Positions 29,413 to 38,181 of a DNA stretch of 64,000 nucleotides are shown here, piece after piece (the stretch's first letter is position 1; every line of letters starts with the position of its first letter). The DNA is from Streptomyces graminofaciens (lineage in GTDB: Bacteria > Actinomycetota > Actinomycetes > Streptomycetales > Streptomycetaceae). The position numbers were made by a program, and so were the translations under genes. The notes under the pieces were generated by a model. The model made no database searches, was not told where the DNA came from, and saw only the letters and a list, made by a program, of their open reading frames with translations. The stretch spans positions 11,194,501 to 11,258,500 of the forward strand of contig NZ_AP018448.1 of the NCBI RefSeq assembly GCF_030294945.1, read 5' to 3'.

Positions 29413-30879
29413 CTAGGTGGCGGATCCCGGTGAGCTGCTGCTCGCCCGCTCGCCCAGGCGCAGCCGCAACCCCTCCGGCATCAGGGTCAGCCGCTCGGCG
29501 ATCCGCAGCCGGTACGCGGGGTCCGGGCGCAGGTCGTAGCGGCGCAGCAGCAGGCCGAGCACCAGCGTGGCCTCGTGCAGGGCGAACTGGCGGCCGATGC
29601 AGGCCCGCGCCCCCGTGCCGAACGGCTTGAAGGTGTGCGGGGGCCGGGCGCGTACCGCCGCCGCGTCGAAGCGGTCCGGGTCGAACCGCTCGGCGTCGGC
29701 GCCCCACACCTCCGGGTCGCGGTGCAGCAGCGCGGTCATCACCAGCGTCCACGCGCCCCGGCGCATCGGATGCACACCGCCCAGCACGGTGTCGCGGCGG
29801 GCCTCGCGCCCGAAGGCGGGAGCGGTCGGCCACAGCCGCAGCGCCTCGTCCAGCACCCGGCGGACATACCGCAGCCGGGCCACCTGCTCATAGCCCGGCC
29901 GGGGCGTGTCGCCCCACACCCGGTCCACCTCGGCCCGCGCGCGGGCGGCCGTCTCGGGGTGCGCGGAGAGGTAGTGCAGGGCGAAGGAGAGGGCGCCCGA
30001 GGTCGTCTCGTGGCCCGCCACCAGGAAGGTGATGACCTGACGGCGGACGTTCTCCGGGGAGAGCCGCTCGCCGGTCTCCGGGTGCGCGGTCTCAAGCATG
30101 CGGTCCAGCAGGTCACCGTCCCCGCCGCCGGACGCCTGCCGGGCCCGTACGACCCCGTCGACCGTCTCGTTGAGATACGCCATGTCCGCGTCGTTGCGCC
30201 GCGTGGCGCGCCTGAGCAGCAGTGGGGCCAGTGGATCAGGGACCGTGTTGCGCTGCTGGGCGAAGGTCAGGGTGCCGACCATCGCCGAGACGAAGGGGTG
30301 CGGCCGGGCACGTTCGAAGGAGCCGAAGTCGTGGCCGAAGCCGGTGCGGGCGATCGTCTCCAGCGTCAGCTTCGTCATGTCGGCGGGCACGTCCACGGTC
30401 CGGCCCGCCGCCCGCTCCCGGTCCCAGTGGGCCAGCAGCCGTTCGCTCACGTCCAGCATCATCGGGTGGTAGCCCGCCATGGCCTCGCGGCTGAACCCCG
30501 GCGCCAGGACGTCGTGCGCCAGCTGCCAGTTGGACTCGTGGTTGTACGCCGTGAACAGCCCGTCCCCGGCCACCGGCCGCAGATTGGCGACCCCGAGGCC
30601 CACATGCTTGGCGAACCGCGACTCGTCCGCCAGGTCGGCCGCGAGTTCGGCACCCCCGACGAACACGATCTCCTTGCCGAACGCCTTGCGGCGGAAGATC
30701 GGGCCCAGCTGCCGGCCCATGCGCATCGAGTCCTGTACGGGCGTCCGCGGACTGGCGCCCCGCACGTCCCCGACGAGGGGGAGACGGCCCGGCGGATGCG
30801 GGATGCGGTGCAGCTCGGGCCAGCCCAGCTCGGCGCTACGGAAACCTTTGACGGCCGTGGCCTCCGTCGTGTCCGCCAT
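29413..30879 (-). CDS. Cytochrome P450, CYP102-like haem domain without reductase
   Basis: This is a 488-residue P450. The I-helix motif is FLVAGHETTSG; the K-helix ExxR appears as DEALRLWPTAPAFGREAR; the haem-binding loop is FGTGARACIGRQFALHEA with Cys427. The haem loop and the FTAYNHESNWQLAHDVLAPGFS segment resemble the fatty-acid hydroxylases of the CYP102 group, but the gene ends after the haem domain, with no fused FMN/FAD reductase. Electrons must come from another partner. It is divergent from a TetR gene, an arrangement also seen for fatty-acid-responsive CYP102 genes. A fatty-acid substrate is a guess from family resemblance. Confidence 0.88.
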   Translation of the reverse strand: MADTTEATAVKGFRSAELGWPELHRIPHPPGRLPLVGDVRGASPRTPVQDSMRMGRQLGPIFRRKAFGKEIVFVGGAELAADLADESRFAKHVGLGVANLRPVAGDGLFTAYNHESNWQLAHDVLAPGFSREAMAGYHPMMLDVSERLLAHWDRERAAGRTVDVPADMTKLTLETIARTGFGHDFGSFERARPHPFVSAMVGTLTFAQQRNTVPDPLAPLLLRRATRRNDADMAYLNETVDGVVRARQASGGGDGDLLDRMLETAHPETGERLSPENVRRQVITFLVAGHETTSGALSFALHYLSAHPETAARARAEVDRVWGDTPRPGYEQVARLRYVRRVLDEALRLWPTAPAFGREARRDTVLGGVHPMRRGAWTLVMTALLHRDPEVWGADAERFDPDRFDAAAVRARPPHTFKPFGTGARACIGRQFALHEATLVLGLLLRRYDLRPDPAYRLRIAERLTLMPEGLRLRLGERASSSSPGSAT

Positions 30880-30959
30880 GACGTCGTCTCCCTCTGCGGG
30901 CGTGCCCCGTTGACGTTGTTGTACGCGGGTTCAATAGCGCGATCAGTCTCGTCCCGTTG

Positions 30960-30974
30960 TTGAAGCCACGTCAA
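30960..30974. promoter_or_regulatory. Imperfect inverted repeat in the P450/TetR divergent promoter
   Basis: TTGAAGCCACGTCAA matches the pattern TTGANG-N3-CNTCAA and lies 14 bp before the TetR start, in the 108-bp region shared by the P450 and the regulator. It is a candidate operator; evidence is symmetry and position only. Confidence 0.35.
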
Positions 30975-30987
30975 GTAAAGTGACCGC

Positions 30988-31596
30988 ATGGCAGTCAACC
31001 CGGGGGAGCGGACGCGCCGTCGGCTCAGTACCGAGGAACGGCGGGAGCAGCTCCTCGCGGTGGGTGCCCGGCTCTTCTCCGAGAGCCCGTACGACGAGGT
31101 GTGGATCGAGCAGGTGGCGGAGATCGCCGGGGTCTCGCGCGGGCTGCTCTACCACTACTTCCCGACCAAGCGGGACTTCTTCGCGGCCGTCGTGGAGCGC
31201 GAGAGCGAGCGAATGCTGCGGATGCTGGCCCCGGCCCCCGGCCTGTCCGCGCGCGAGCGGCTGGCAGCGGGACTCGATGTTTTCCTGGCGTACGTCGAGG
31301 AGCACGCCCACGGCTACCGCGCCTTCCACCGTGCCGACGCCACGGGCGACCCGGCCGTGCGCAAGGTCTACCAGCGGGCGCTGGCCGTGCAGGAGGCGCA
31401 GATCCTGGAGACGTTCGCGACGGACGCGGAGTTCGGGGCCGCGCTTCGGGGACGGCCCGACGCGCGGATGGCCGTCCGGGGGTGGCTGTCCTTCACGACG
31501 GCCGTGTGTCTGGAGTGGCTGAGAGGTTCCGAGCTGTCCCGGGAGCAGGTGCGGGATCTGTGCGCGCGGGCGCTGCTCGGTGTGATCGAGCCCTGA
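30988..31596 (+). CDS. TetR family transcriptional regulator, divergent from the P450
   Basis: This regulator has 202 residues with a TetR helix-turn-helix (VWIEQVAEIAGVSRGLLYHYFPTKRDFF) and a C-terminal ligand domain containing FLAYVEEHAHGYRAFHRADA, a form often seen in regulators of lipid-related genes. The start at 30988 is the only suitable ATG. It probably represses the P450 gene and itself. Confidence 0.9.
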   Translation: MAVNPGERTRRRLSTEERREQLLAVGARLFSESPYDEVWIEQVAEIAGVSRGLLYHYFPTKRDFFAAVVERESERMLRMLAPAPGLSARERLAAGLDVFLAYVEEHAHGYRAFHRADATGDPAVRKVYQRALAVQEAQILETFATDAEFGAALRGRPDARMAVRGWLSFTTAVCLEWLRGSELSREQVRDLCARALLGVIEP

Positions 31597-31660
31597 GGAA
31601 GTCCTGAAGAAACCGGCGAATGCCGGATCGCGGTTGGCGTACGCCCCGATCTTCGATAGG

Positions 31661-31679
31661 TTAGGCAAGGCTTACCTAA
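31661..31679. promoter_or_regulatory. Iron box (DmdR/IdeR-type operator)
   Basis: TTAGGCAAGGCTTACCTAA matches the 19-bp consensus of actinobacterial iron-responsive DtxR-family regulators, with 8 of 9 arm positions symmetric. It lies 13 bp before the DUF2470 gene, overlapping its expected promoter, so that gene should be derepressed when iron is scarce. Confidence 0.85.
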
Positions 31680-31691
31680 GGGAGGTTTGGG

Positions 31692-32417
31692 ATGGGTGAC
31701 CGTCACACCTGGACGGCCGCGCCCGCCGCGGCGGAGCGTGCCCGCTCGGTGCTCGCGGCGGCGTGGTCCTGCTCGGTGACCGCGGAGGGCGGCCGGGAGG
31801 AGTTCCTCGGCGCGCACACCGTCACCGAGGACGGCCGGGTGCTCCTGTGCGCACCCGAGGACAGCACGCTCCTCACGGCCGCGATCTGCGCGCCGCGCGG
31901 CGAGCCGACCGCGGTGCTGGAGTTCGCCGATGTCGCGCCCGTCCCCGTGCGCAACCGGATCCGGGCCCGCCTCTGGCTCGCCGGCTCGTTCGCGCCGAGG
32001 GGCGAGGAGCTGGAGTTCCAGCCCACGCGCATCGTGCTGCGGGAACCGTCCGGCGCTGTCGTCGTCGACCTCGACGAGTTCGCCGCCGCCGAACCCGACC
32101 CGCTCACCTCGGCCGAGTCCCGGCTGCTCACCCACCTCGCGGACGCGCACCCCGACGCGGTCGAGCGCCTCACCCGGCTCGTGCCGCACGACAGCCTGCA
32201 CGGCGCCGTACGCGTCCAGCCGCTCGCCGTCGACCGGCACGGCCTCACCCTGCGCGTCGAGCGGGCCAGAACCGACGGCGACGTACGCCTGACCTTCCAC
32301 AAACCCGCCGACGACGTGGCCCAGCTCACCGAGCGCATGCACATCCTGCTCGGCCAGGCCGCCGCGGCCTCCTGTCCCCGGGCCCTACAGCGGCAGCGCA
32401 CAGACGGCGACGGGTGA
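31692..32417 (+). CDS. DUF2470-domain protein, iron-regulated
   Basis: This is a 241-residue cytoplasmic protein. The N-terminal half (about 10-140) resembles the split-barrel domain of HugZ-like haem-utilisation proteins; the C-terminal half (about 150-235) is DUF2470, starting LLTHLADAHPDAVERL. GGGAGG precedes the ATG. The iron box immediately upstream suggests a role in haem iron handling during iron limitation. Its last 33 bp overlap the end of the convergent lactonase gene. Confidence 0.88.
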   Translation: MGDRHTWTAAPAAAERARSVLAAAWSCSVTAEGGREEFLGAHTVTEDGRVLLCAPEDSTLLTAAICAPRGEPTAVLEFADVAPVPVRNRIRARLWLAGSFAPRGEELEFQPTRIVLREPSGAVVVDLDEFAAAEPDPLTSAESRLLTHLADAHPDAVERLTRLVPHDSLHGAVRVQPLAVDRHGLTLRVERARTDGDVRLTFHKPADDVAQLTERMHILLGQAAAASCPRALQRQRTDGDG

Positions 32418-33617
32418 CGCGAACGGCTCACCCGCGAGCCGCAGTGCACCGCTGTCGGCGTCGACGTGGAAGACACCGACCGCGCCAGACCGCTGGAGCG
32501 AGGCGAACAGCAAGGAACCGTCCGGCGAGAAGGCGATCTGGCGCGGGAAGTCCCCACCCACCGGCACGGTGTCCAGCAGCCTCAACCGGGCACCGCTCGC
32601 CTCGACCGCGTACCGGGTCAGACTGTCGTGCCCCCGGTTGGCGAGAAACGCGTACCGTCCGTTCGCCGTCACCAGCAGCTGCGCGGGGTAGTTCGTGCCC
32701 TCGCCCGTGCCCGTGGACTGCGGCTCGCCCGGCGTGAGCTCGCCGCTGTCGGGGTCGTAGGCGCACACCACGACCGTGTTGTCGACCTCGTTCGCCAGGT
32801 AGGCGTACCGCCCGCCGGGATGGAAGGTGAGGTGCCGTGGCCCCGCGCCCGCGCGGGTCCGCGCCCGCGAGACCTCGGTGAGCGTGCCCTTCGACTCGTC
32901 GAGGCGGTAGCTGTAGACGGTGTCGGTGCCCAGGTCGACGGCGAGGACATGAGCACCGTCGGGACTGGCGGCGAACTGGTGCGCGTGCGGCCCTTCCTGC
33001 CCCGGACCCGGCGCCGGACTGTGGTGCACGACGAGATCCGTGCGCTCACCGAGGGCACCCGAGTCCTCGACGGGGTGCACGGCGACGCTGCCCGTGCCGT
33101 AGTTGGCGCTCAGCAGCCAGCGCCCTCCCGGGTGCACGGAGAGGTGGCAGGGGGCCTCGCCCCCGGTGCTCCGGGTGCCCAGGACACGACGGTCGGACAG
33201 CCGTACGGCGGTCACCCCGCCGTCCGCGCGCTCGTCCACGGCGTACAGCGTCCGGCCGTCCGGATGCACCGCGAGATACGACGGGTCACCGACCCCGGTG
33301 ATCGTCGTCTGCCCGCTGACCTCGCCGGTCCGCGGGTCGTACGTCGCCACCCCGACGCCCTTGCCGCCGCCCTCGACCGAGGTGTACGTGCCGATGTAGA
33401 GCGGGCGGGGGCCGGTGGGCGTGGGCTCCGGAGACGGCGAAGCGGCGGACGGCTTCGAGGTCCCGTACGCCTCGGGGGTGGCCGACTCCGGTACGGCGGA
33501 CTCGGGGGAGCCGGACGAGCAGCCCGCCAGGGACGCCGGAACGGCTGCCGCCGCGAGCGTTCCCAGGAGGCGGCGCCTGCTCCAGTCGCCCCGGTTCCCT
33601 ACCGCCCCACTCGTCAT
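32385..33617 (-). CDS. Lactonase-family (YbhE/6-phosphogluconolactonase-type) beta-propeller lipoprotein
   Basis: This 410-residue exported protein has a Tat-like signal (SRRRLLGTLAAAA) ending in the lipobox LAGC, followed by a Ser/Pro-rich linker (about 35-68). The rest (about 70-410) is a seven-bladed lactonase propeller, with ANYGTGSVAVHPV, GPHAHQFAASPDG, GAGPRHLTFHPGGRYAYL and NRGHDSLTRY as repeated blade motifs. The family includes cytosolic 6-phosphogluconolactonase, but the secretion signal argues for a different, extracellular lactone substrate. ATG 33617 is chosen because it directly precedes the signal peptide. Confidence 0.87.
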   Translation of the reverse strand: MTSGAVGNRGDWSRRRLLGTLAAAAVPASLAGCSSGSPESAVPESATPEAYGTSKPSAASPSPEPTPTGPRPLYIGTYTSVEGGGKGVGVATYDPRTGEVSGQTTITGVGDPSYLAVHPDGRTLYAVDERADGGVTAVRLSDRRVLGTRSTGGEAPCHLSVHPGGRWLLSANYGTGSVAVHPVEDSGALGERTDLVVHHSPAPGPGQEGPHAHQFAASPDGAHVLAVDLGTDTVYSYRLDESKGTLTEVSRARTRAGAGPRHLTFHPGGRYAYLANEVDNTVVVCAYDPDSGELTPGEPQSTGTGEGTNYPAQLLVTANGRYAFLANRGHDSLTRYAVEASGARLRLLDTVPVGGDFPRQIAFSPDGSLLFASLQRSGAVGVFHVDADSGALRLAGEPFASPVAVCALPL

Positions 33618-33686
33618 GCGCGCACCTCGGGTCTCGCTCGTCTCGGCAGGCATCCACCTTGACGTGTTCGACCCGCGCGACGCAAA

Positions 33687-33733
33687 AGACCGGCGGTGGG
33701 CGTTGCGCGCCATGCGACACCCACCGCCGGTCT
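33687..33733 (-). terminator. Rho-independent terminator
   Basis: A perfect 14-bp stem (AGACCGGCGGTGGG and complement) with a 19-nt loop is followed on the minus strand by TTT. It lies 24 bp past the stop of the hypothetical gene at 33758 and separates it from the lactonase gene. Confidence 0.8.
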
Positions 33734-33757
33734 CCTGCCGGCCGCTGTCCGGGGCCG

Positions 33758-34837
33758 CTACCAGTCGCCGTCCTGGATCGGCTTGCCCGGCGTGTCACCG
33801 AGCGGCTTCACCTGGCCGGGGGCGGGCGGTTGCCACGGGTCGAGGTCGTCGCCCAGCCAGTCGCCGACCGGCTTCACCGCGCCCAGCTCGTCCGCCGGGG
33901 CCAGGTCATGGGCATCCTCGTCGTAGTAGTCGAACCACGGCAGCCCGGCCCGTGTGTACGCCGCGCGGTCGACGGGCGACGGCGGCGGGGCCTCGCCGGT
34001 GATCCGGCGCCACTCAGGCGGGGTGACCAGATGCACGAAGACCCGGCCGCCGGGTTCCTCGGCCCAGCTGCCGTGCGGCCGGTCGTCCTGGTAGACCTCC
34101 TGGCGCATCGAACCGCCCACGCCGAGCCCCATCGCGGCGGGCGCCCGGGGCGGACCGGCCGGCGCGCCGCCCACCGGGGCCGCACCCGGCGTCGGCGCGC
34201 CGTACGCGGCCTGGGGCGGCGGCATGGCACCCGGAGGCGGCAGCGGGAGGCCGCCGAACAGGCCGGCCGACTTCACCGACAGCGTTTCGAGGGAGAACTG
34301 CTGCTCCCGCCACTCGGCCAGCTTCGTGGCGTTCAGCGGGAACGACTGCAGCTGCACCCCGCCGAACACCTCCTCGCCGGTGACCTGGCCCTCGACCGTC
34401 GCCCCCAGCCCCAGCGGGACGGCCACGAACTGGCGGACCGTGCCCTTGCCGGAGTTGATCCCGTCGAGCCACGGCTGACGCGGCAGCACCACGTAGTTCT
34501 GCGGATCACGGGTGAGCGTGCTGCTCCACGGCTTGCCCGAGACCGCGCACACCTTGCCGACCCCCACCTGGAGGGCGGCCGGTTCGGTCGCACCCCCGAA
34601 GTGCAGCCACATCGCCTCACGCAGATACACCGGCAGCATCACCCCGCCGCGCGCCCGCATCTGCTCCGGGGCCGTGTGCGGGTAGTCCTCGACCCGGCGG
34701 ATCGGGAAGTCGCCCAGCCCCGGCGGCAGTTGGTGCGTGCCCGACTCGGGCAGGCGCAGCGTGCGCTTGAAGCGCACCTGCACACCCCCCGGCAGACGCA
34801 GTGTGGTCCCGTCGATCCGCACGGTGCCTTCGGCCAT
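33758..34837 (-). CDS. Conserved hypothetical protein (359 aa)
   Basis: This protein is unrecognised but clearly coding. The N-terminal ~200 residues form a folded, non-membrane domain (MAEGTVRIDGTTLRLPGG, RVEDYPHTAPEQMRARGGVM, YLREAMWLHFGG). A Pro/Ala/Gly-rich linker follows (about 205-245, LPPPGAMPPPQAAYGAP), then a C-terminal tail with WFDYYDEDAHDLAPADELGAVKPVGDWLGDD. There is no signal peptide or transmembrane helix. It lies directly downstream of the membrane protein gene at 34873 (35-bp gap), so the two may be co-transcribed. Function unknown. Confidence 0.75.
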   Translation of the reverse strand: MAEGTVRIDGTTLRLPGGVQVRFKRTLRLPESGTHQLPPGLGDFPIRRVEDYPHTAPEQMRARGGVMLPVYLREAMWLHFGGATEPAALQVGVGKVCAVSGKPWSSTLTRDPQNYVVLPRQPWLDGINSGKGTVRQFVAVPLGLGATVEGQVTGEEVFGGVQLQSFPLNATKLAEWREQQFSLETLSVKSAGLFGGLPLPPPGAMPPPQAAYGAPTPGAAPVGGAPAGPPRAPAAMGLGVGGSMRQEVYQDDRPHGSWAEEPGGRVFVHLVTPPEWRRITGEAPPPSPVDRAAYTRAGLPWFDYYDEDAHDLAPADELGAVKPVGDWLGDDLDPWQPPAPGQVKPLGDTPGKPIQDGDW

Positions 34838-34872
34838 TCCGTACGCTCCCCTCGATCTCGCCGTCCTGCCTG

Positions 34873-36129
34873 TCAGCTAGTACGTCCGACCGGGCCGGAC
34901 CGGTTCCGGCGCAGGGGGATCCTGATGCCGACGCGGCCGAGGAGACGGGTGAGGCGCGGGGACAGTTCGCGTTCCTCACGGGTGCAGCGGTCGAGTTCCT
35001 CCAGCAGCCGCTGCGAGCGGTGCTCGGTGTCCAGCTCGTCCAGGACGCGGTTGACCTCCGTCAGCACGGCGCCGTGCAGCTGCCACTGCCGTGGGTCCCG
35101 CTGGATCTCCTCCAGCAGCAGCTTGGCGAGTCGGTCGCGGGTCGCCGTCGCCGTGGCCAGCTCGGCGGTGAGCCGGGCCTCCGCGGCGTCCGCGCTGCGG
35201 CTGACATCGGTGGTGACCAGCACCGCGAAGCTCACCACCGCGTCACCGATCTCGGCGAGCAGCCGCTCGATCGCCGCCCCCACCTGCGGTGAGAACAGCG
35301 GCTCGGGCTCCCGCTCCCGGGCGAGGTCGGTGAGGGTGCGGGCCAGCACCCGCAGCACGACCGTGCAGATCTCCAGGGTGTCCAGACCGGTGCGCAGCAC
35401 GACCCGGTGGAGCAGTCCCTCCCGTACGCGCGGGTTGAGCTTGAGGCTGTCCTCGGCCTGTTTGAGGTCCGCGTCCACCTCGACGAGGTCGAAATCGAGC
35501 TGCCGGGCCTCGTCCAGGCGGGCCTCCGCGGCCTCCACGGCGGTGCGGCCCGCGGCCTCCTCGCCGACCCGGATCATCAGCCGCCGCATCCGGCGCGCCA
35601 GCTCCTCGATGGACTCACCGGCCGCCTCCACCCACACCGGGGGAGCGAACAGGAAGTTGAAGGCGAGCCCGACGACCGCGCCGATCAGCGTCTCGAGAAC
35701 CCGGGCCCACGCCGTGTCCCCGACCCGGGTCACGCCGAGCACCAGCATCGCGCTGATCGCCACCTCGGGAACGTACTCGCTGACCCGGACCAGATGACCG
35801 ACGGCCAGGGAGGCGAGGATCAGCAGGGCGAGGCTCCACCAGGTGAGGCCGACCCAGACGCTGAAGCCGATCGCGATGACGACACCGGCGACCACCGAGT
35901 TCACCCGGCGGATGCCGTTGGTGAGCGTGGCGTAGAGGGTGACCTGCACGACGAGCAGCGCGGTCAGCGGAGCCGTCAGCGGCGCCGCCTCCGGACTGAC
36001 CCGCAGCGCCACGACGTACGCCACCGTCGCGGCCACCGCCGACCGGACCGACTGCACGACCACCGGTTCCTGCCGCCACTCGGCGACCCGCGTCCGGGCC
36101 GCGGCCCACACCCCACGTACGTCTCGCAT
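34873..36129 (-). CDS. FUSC / aromatic acid exporter-like membrane protein
   Basis: This is a 418-residue protein with an N-terminal block of six hydrophobic segments (about 25-165, including AATVAYVVALRVSPEAAPLTAPLTALLVVQ and ISAMLVLGVT) typical of the FUSC/ArAE fold, followed by a long, charged, helical cytoplasmic domain (about 170-418). Relatives export aromatic carboxylic acids or act in cell-envelope homeostasis. ATG 36129 is used; an in-frame ATG at 36231 would add 34 polar residues. The following gene may be in the same unit. Confidence 0.82.
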   Translation of the reverse strand: MRDVRGVWAAARTRVAEWRQEPVVVQSVRSAVAATVAYVVALRVSPEAAPLTAPLTALLVVQVTLYATLTNGIRRVNSVVAGVVIAIGFSVWVGLTWWSLALLILASLAVGHLVRVSEYVPEVAISAMLVLGVTRVGDTAWARVLETLIGAVVGLAFNFLFAPPVWVEAAGESIEELARRMRRLMIRVGEEAAGRTAVEAAEARLDEARQLDFDLVEVDADLKQAEDSLKLNPRVREGLLHRVVLRTGLDTLEICTVVLRVLARTLTDLAREREPEPLFSPQVGAAIERLLAEIGDAVVSFAVLVTTDVSRSADAAEARLTAELATATATRDRLAKLLLEEIQRDPRQWQLHGAVLTEVNRVLDELDTEHRSQRLLEELDRCTREERELSPRLTRLLGRVGIRIPLRRNRSGPVGRTS

Positions 36130-36305
36130 CCTCGGGCCATGCCCCTTCCGCCGTGCGTCGAACTGTTGCGCGAGGACCTTAACCAGCGAAGTGTGGCTGG
36201 TGGGAGAGGGGGAGGGCCCCGAATTCCGCACACGGGGGCTGTCCCCACCGGTGTCCGGCGGTCCGCCCTATGGCGTGGGCCCGCTCCGCCCGCAAACCTT
36301 GCAGC

Positions 36306-37646
36306 ATGAAGCGGCATCGAACCGGATTCTTATTGACCCTGCTCCTCTGCCTCGGCACAGCGGCGGCCGGAGCGACACCCACCTCGGCGACGAACCGCGA
36401 CCCCGTCGTCGCCGCCCTCGAACGCTTCGCCCACCCCCTGCGTACTGTGGAACCGCGCGGCGACACCGGCGACCTGCGCCCGCTCGACCGGATGATCGGC
36501 GACGCGCGCGTGGTCGGCCTCGGCGAGGCCACACACAGCTCGCACGACTTCTTCGCCATGAAGCACCGCGTCTTCCGTCACCTCGTCGAGAAGAAGGGCT
36601 TCCGCACCTTCGCCCTGGAGGCCGGCTGGAGCACCGGTCTGCGCCTGAACGACTACGTCGTCCACGGCAAGGGGGACCCGAAGAGGATCATGCGGGAGGA
36701 GTTCCAGGCCGACTACCTCTGGTGGAACAACACCGACCAGCTGGCGCTCCTCACCTGGATGCGCGCCTACAACCGGCAGCACCCCCACGACCCCGTCCGG
36801 TTCATGGGCGACGACCTCGGCTGGGCCGGCCCCGAGCTGTACGACAAGGTCACCGACTACGTGACCCGCGCCCAGCCGGGGCTGCGAAAGCGGTTCGCCG
36901 CGCTGTACCGGGGCCTCAGGCCCACCGTGCCGACCGGCGAGTACATGGCCGCGTACATGACCAAGCCGCTCGTCGAGCGCCGGGGCATGGCCGCCCGTAC
37001 CGGCGAGGCCCTGAAGCTGCTGCGCAAGCAGTCGCCGGGCGCCGACCGGACGGCGTACGACTGGGCGGTGCGGCACGCCACGGTCGTCGACCAGGTCGCG
37101 CGCTTCTACGCCTTCGACTTCGGCGACGGCGAGAGCGAAGGGCAGCTCGCGGACGCCATGCGCTACCGCGACCAGGTCATGGCGGACAACACGGTCTGGT
37201 GGCAGAAGCACACCGGCACCAAGGTCCTGCTGTCGGCGCACAACGCGCATCTCGCCTATGAGACCACCGACCCCGCCCGTTACCCCCGGATGCAGGGCGC
37301 GTTCCTGCGCGACCGCCTCGGGGCCGCGTACGTCAGTGTCGGTTTCACCTTCGACCGGGGTTCGTTCAACGCGCTGGGCGAGGAGGGGAAGAACGAGCGC
37401 TTCACCGTCGGCCCGGCCGCCGCCGGCACCAACGAGCGCACCCTCGACCGGGTGGGCCTGCGGGACTACGCCGTCGATCTGCGGACCGTGCCGGAGCCCG
37501 CCCGGACCTGGCTGGACCGGAAGCGTCCCACGCGGAGCATCGGCACGATCTACCCCGACGACCTGTACGACATCGCGCTCGCCCGCAGCCACGACGTGCT
37601 GATCCATCTGCATGACATCGAGGCCGCGAAGCTACGGGACCAGTAG
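36306..37646 (+). CDS. Erythromycin-esterase family protein, secreted
   Basis: This 446-residue protein has an N-terminal signal peptide (MKRHRTGFLLTLLLCLGTAAAGA) and an erythromycin-esterase-like domain. The active-site motif GLGEATHSSHDFF supplies the Glu and His known to be essential in Ere enzymes, and LSAHNAHLAYE provides another conserved His. Characterised Ere proteins open macrolide lactones in the cytoplasm; the signal peptide here and the wide distribution of this family in streptomycetes mean that macrolide resistance cannot be assumed. The start at ATG 36306 precedes the signal peptide. It converges with the FBP gene, 10 bp between stops. Confidence 0.87.
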   Translation: MKRHRTGFLLTLLLCLGTAAAGATPTSATNRDPVVAALERFAHPLRTVEPRGDTGDLRPLDRMIGDARVVGLGEATHSSHDFFAMKHRVFRHLVEKKGFRTFALEAGWSTGLRLNDYVVHGKGDPKRIMREEFQADYLWWNNTDQLALLTWMRAYNRQHPHDPVRFMGDDLGWAGPELYDKVTDYVTRAQPGLRKRFAALYRGLRPTVPTGEYMAAYMTKPLVERRGMAARTGEALKLLRKQSPGADRTAYDWAVRHATVVDQVARFYAFDFGDGESEGQLADAMRYRDQVMADNTVWWQKHTGTKVLLSAHNAHLAYETTDPARYPRMQGAFLRDRLGAAYVSVGFTFDRGSFNALGEEGKNERFTVGPAAAGTNERTLDRVGLRDYAVDLRTVPEPARTWLDRKRPTRSIGTIYPDDLYDIALARSHDVLIHLHDIEAAKLRDQ

Positions 37647-37656
37647 TTCCCCGGCC

Positions 37657-38151
37657 TCAGTCGTACAGCTTCTCCAGGAACGCCGACAGATTGCCCACCG
37701 TCCGGGCGACCTGCTCCTCCGTCGTGAGGGTCTCCTCGAACCGGCTGCCGGAGTCGAGGGGCTTCTTTCCGCGCACGTACAGCGAGCACGCCAGATCGGC
37801 GCACATGTAGACACCCACGGAGTTCCCCTCGCGCCCGGCCGGGCCCGCCTTGCGGGCCGTCATCAGCGAGACGCCGCTGCCCCGGTGCGTCGTCAGACAG
37901 AGCGAGCACATGCTGCGGTGCAGGAAGCCGCGCTGGGAGGAGGGGAACCGCAGGGTCACGCCGGCGAGCCGGCCCGCGTGTTCGGTGACGAGATAGCTGC
38001 GGTCGGGCGCGCCCGGGTCCCGCCAGCCGAGGAAGTCGAGGTCGTCCCACGGGCGTTCGTCGAGGTCACGAGGTATCGGGAGCCGCTTCGCCTCGCCCTT
38101 GGAGCAGTTGATAAATGAGTTGCGGATGTCCTGCTCGGTGAGCGACTTCAT
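37657..38151 (-). CDS. FBP (EF-G-binding, FusB-type) treble-clef zinc-finger protein
   Basis: This 164-residue protein matches the C-terminal zinc-finger domain of FusB-type EF-G-binding proteins (PF16571). The zinc ligands are seen as CSLC in SMCSLCLTTHRGSG and CADLAC in VYMCADLACSLYVRG. In staphylococci FusB frees EF-G from the ribosome and gives fusidic acid resistance; actinobacterial homologues are widespread and mostly untested. It is transcribed divergently from the DUF3626 gene, with a 27-bp perfect inverted repeat between the starts. Confidence 0.85.
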   Translation of the reverse strand: MKSLTEQDIRNSFINCSKGEAKRLPIPRDLDERPWDDLDFLGWRDPGAPDRSYLVTEHAGRLAGVTLRFPSSQRGFLHRSMCSLCLTTHRGSGVSLMTARKAGPAGREGNSVGVYMCADLACSLYVRGKKPLDSGSRFEETLTTEEQVARTVGNLSAFLEKLYD

Positions 38152-38181
38152 GGTGAGTCCTTACCTGTGGGGGTGACGGGC

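Noticed and set aside
36306..38151. Erythromycin-esterase and FusB-like genes as an antibiotic-resistance island
   Set aside because: They are convergent single genes with host-like codon use, and both families are widespread in streptomycetes without proven resistance roles.
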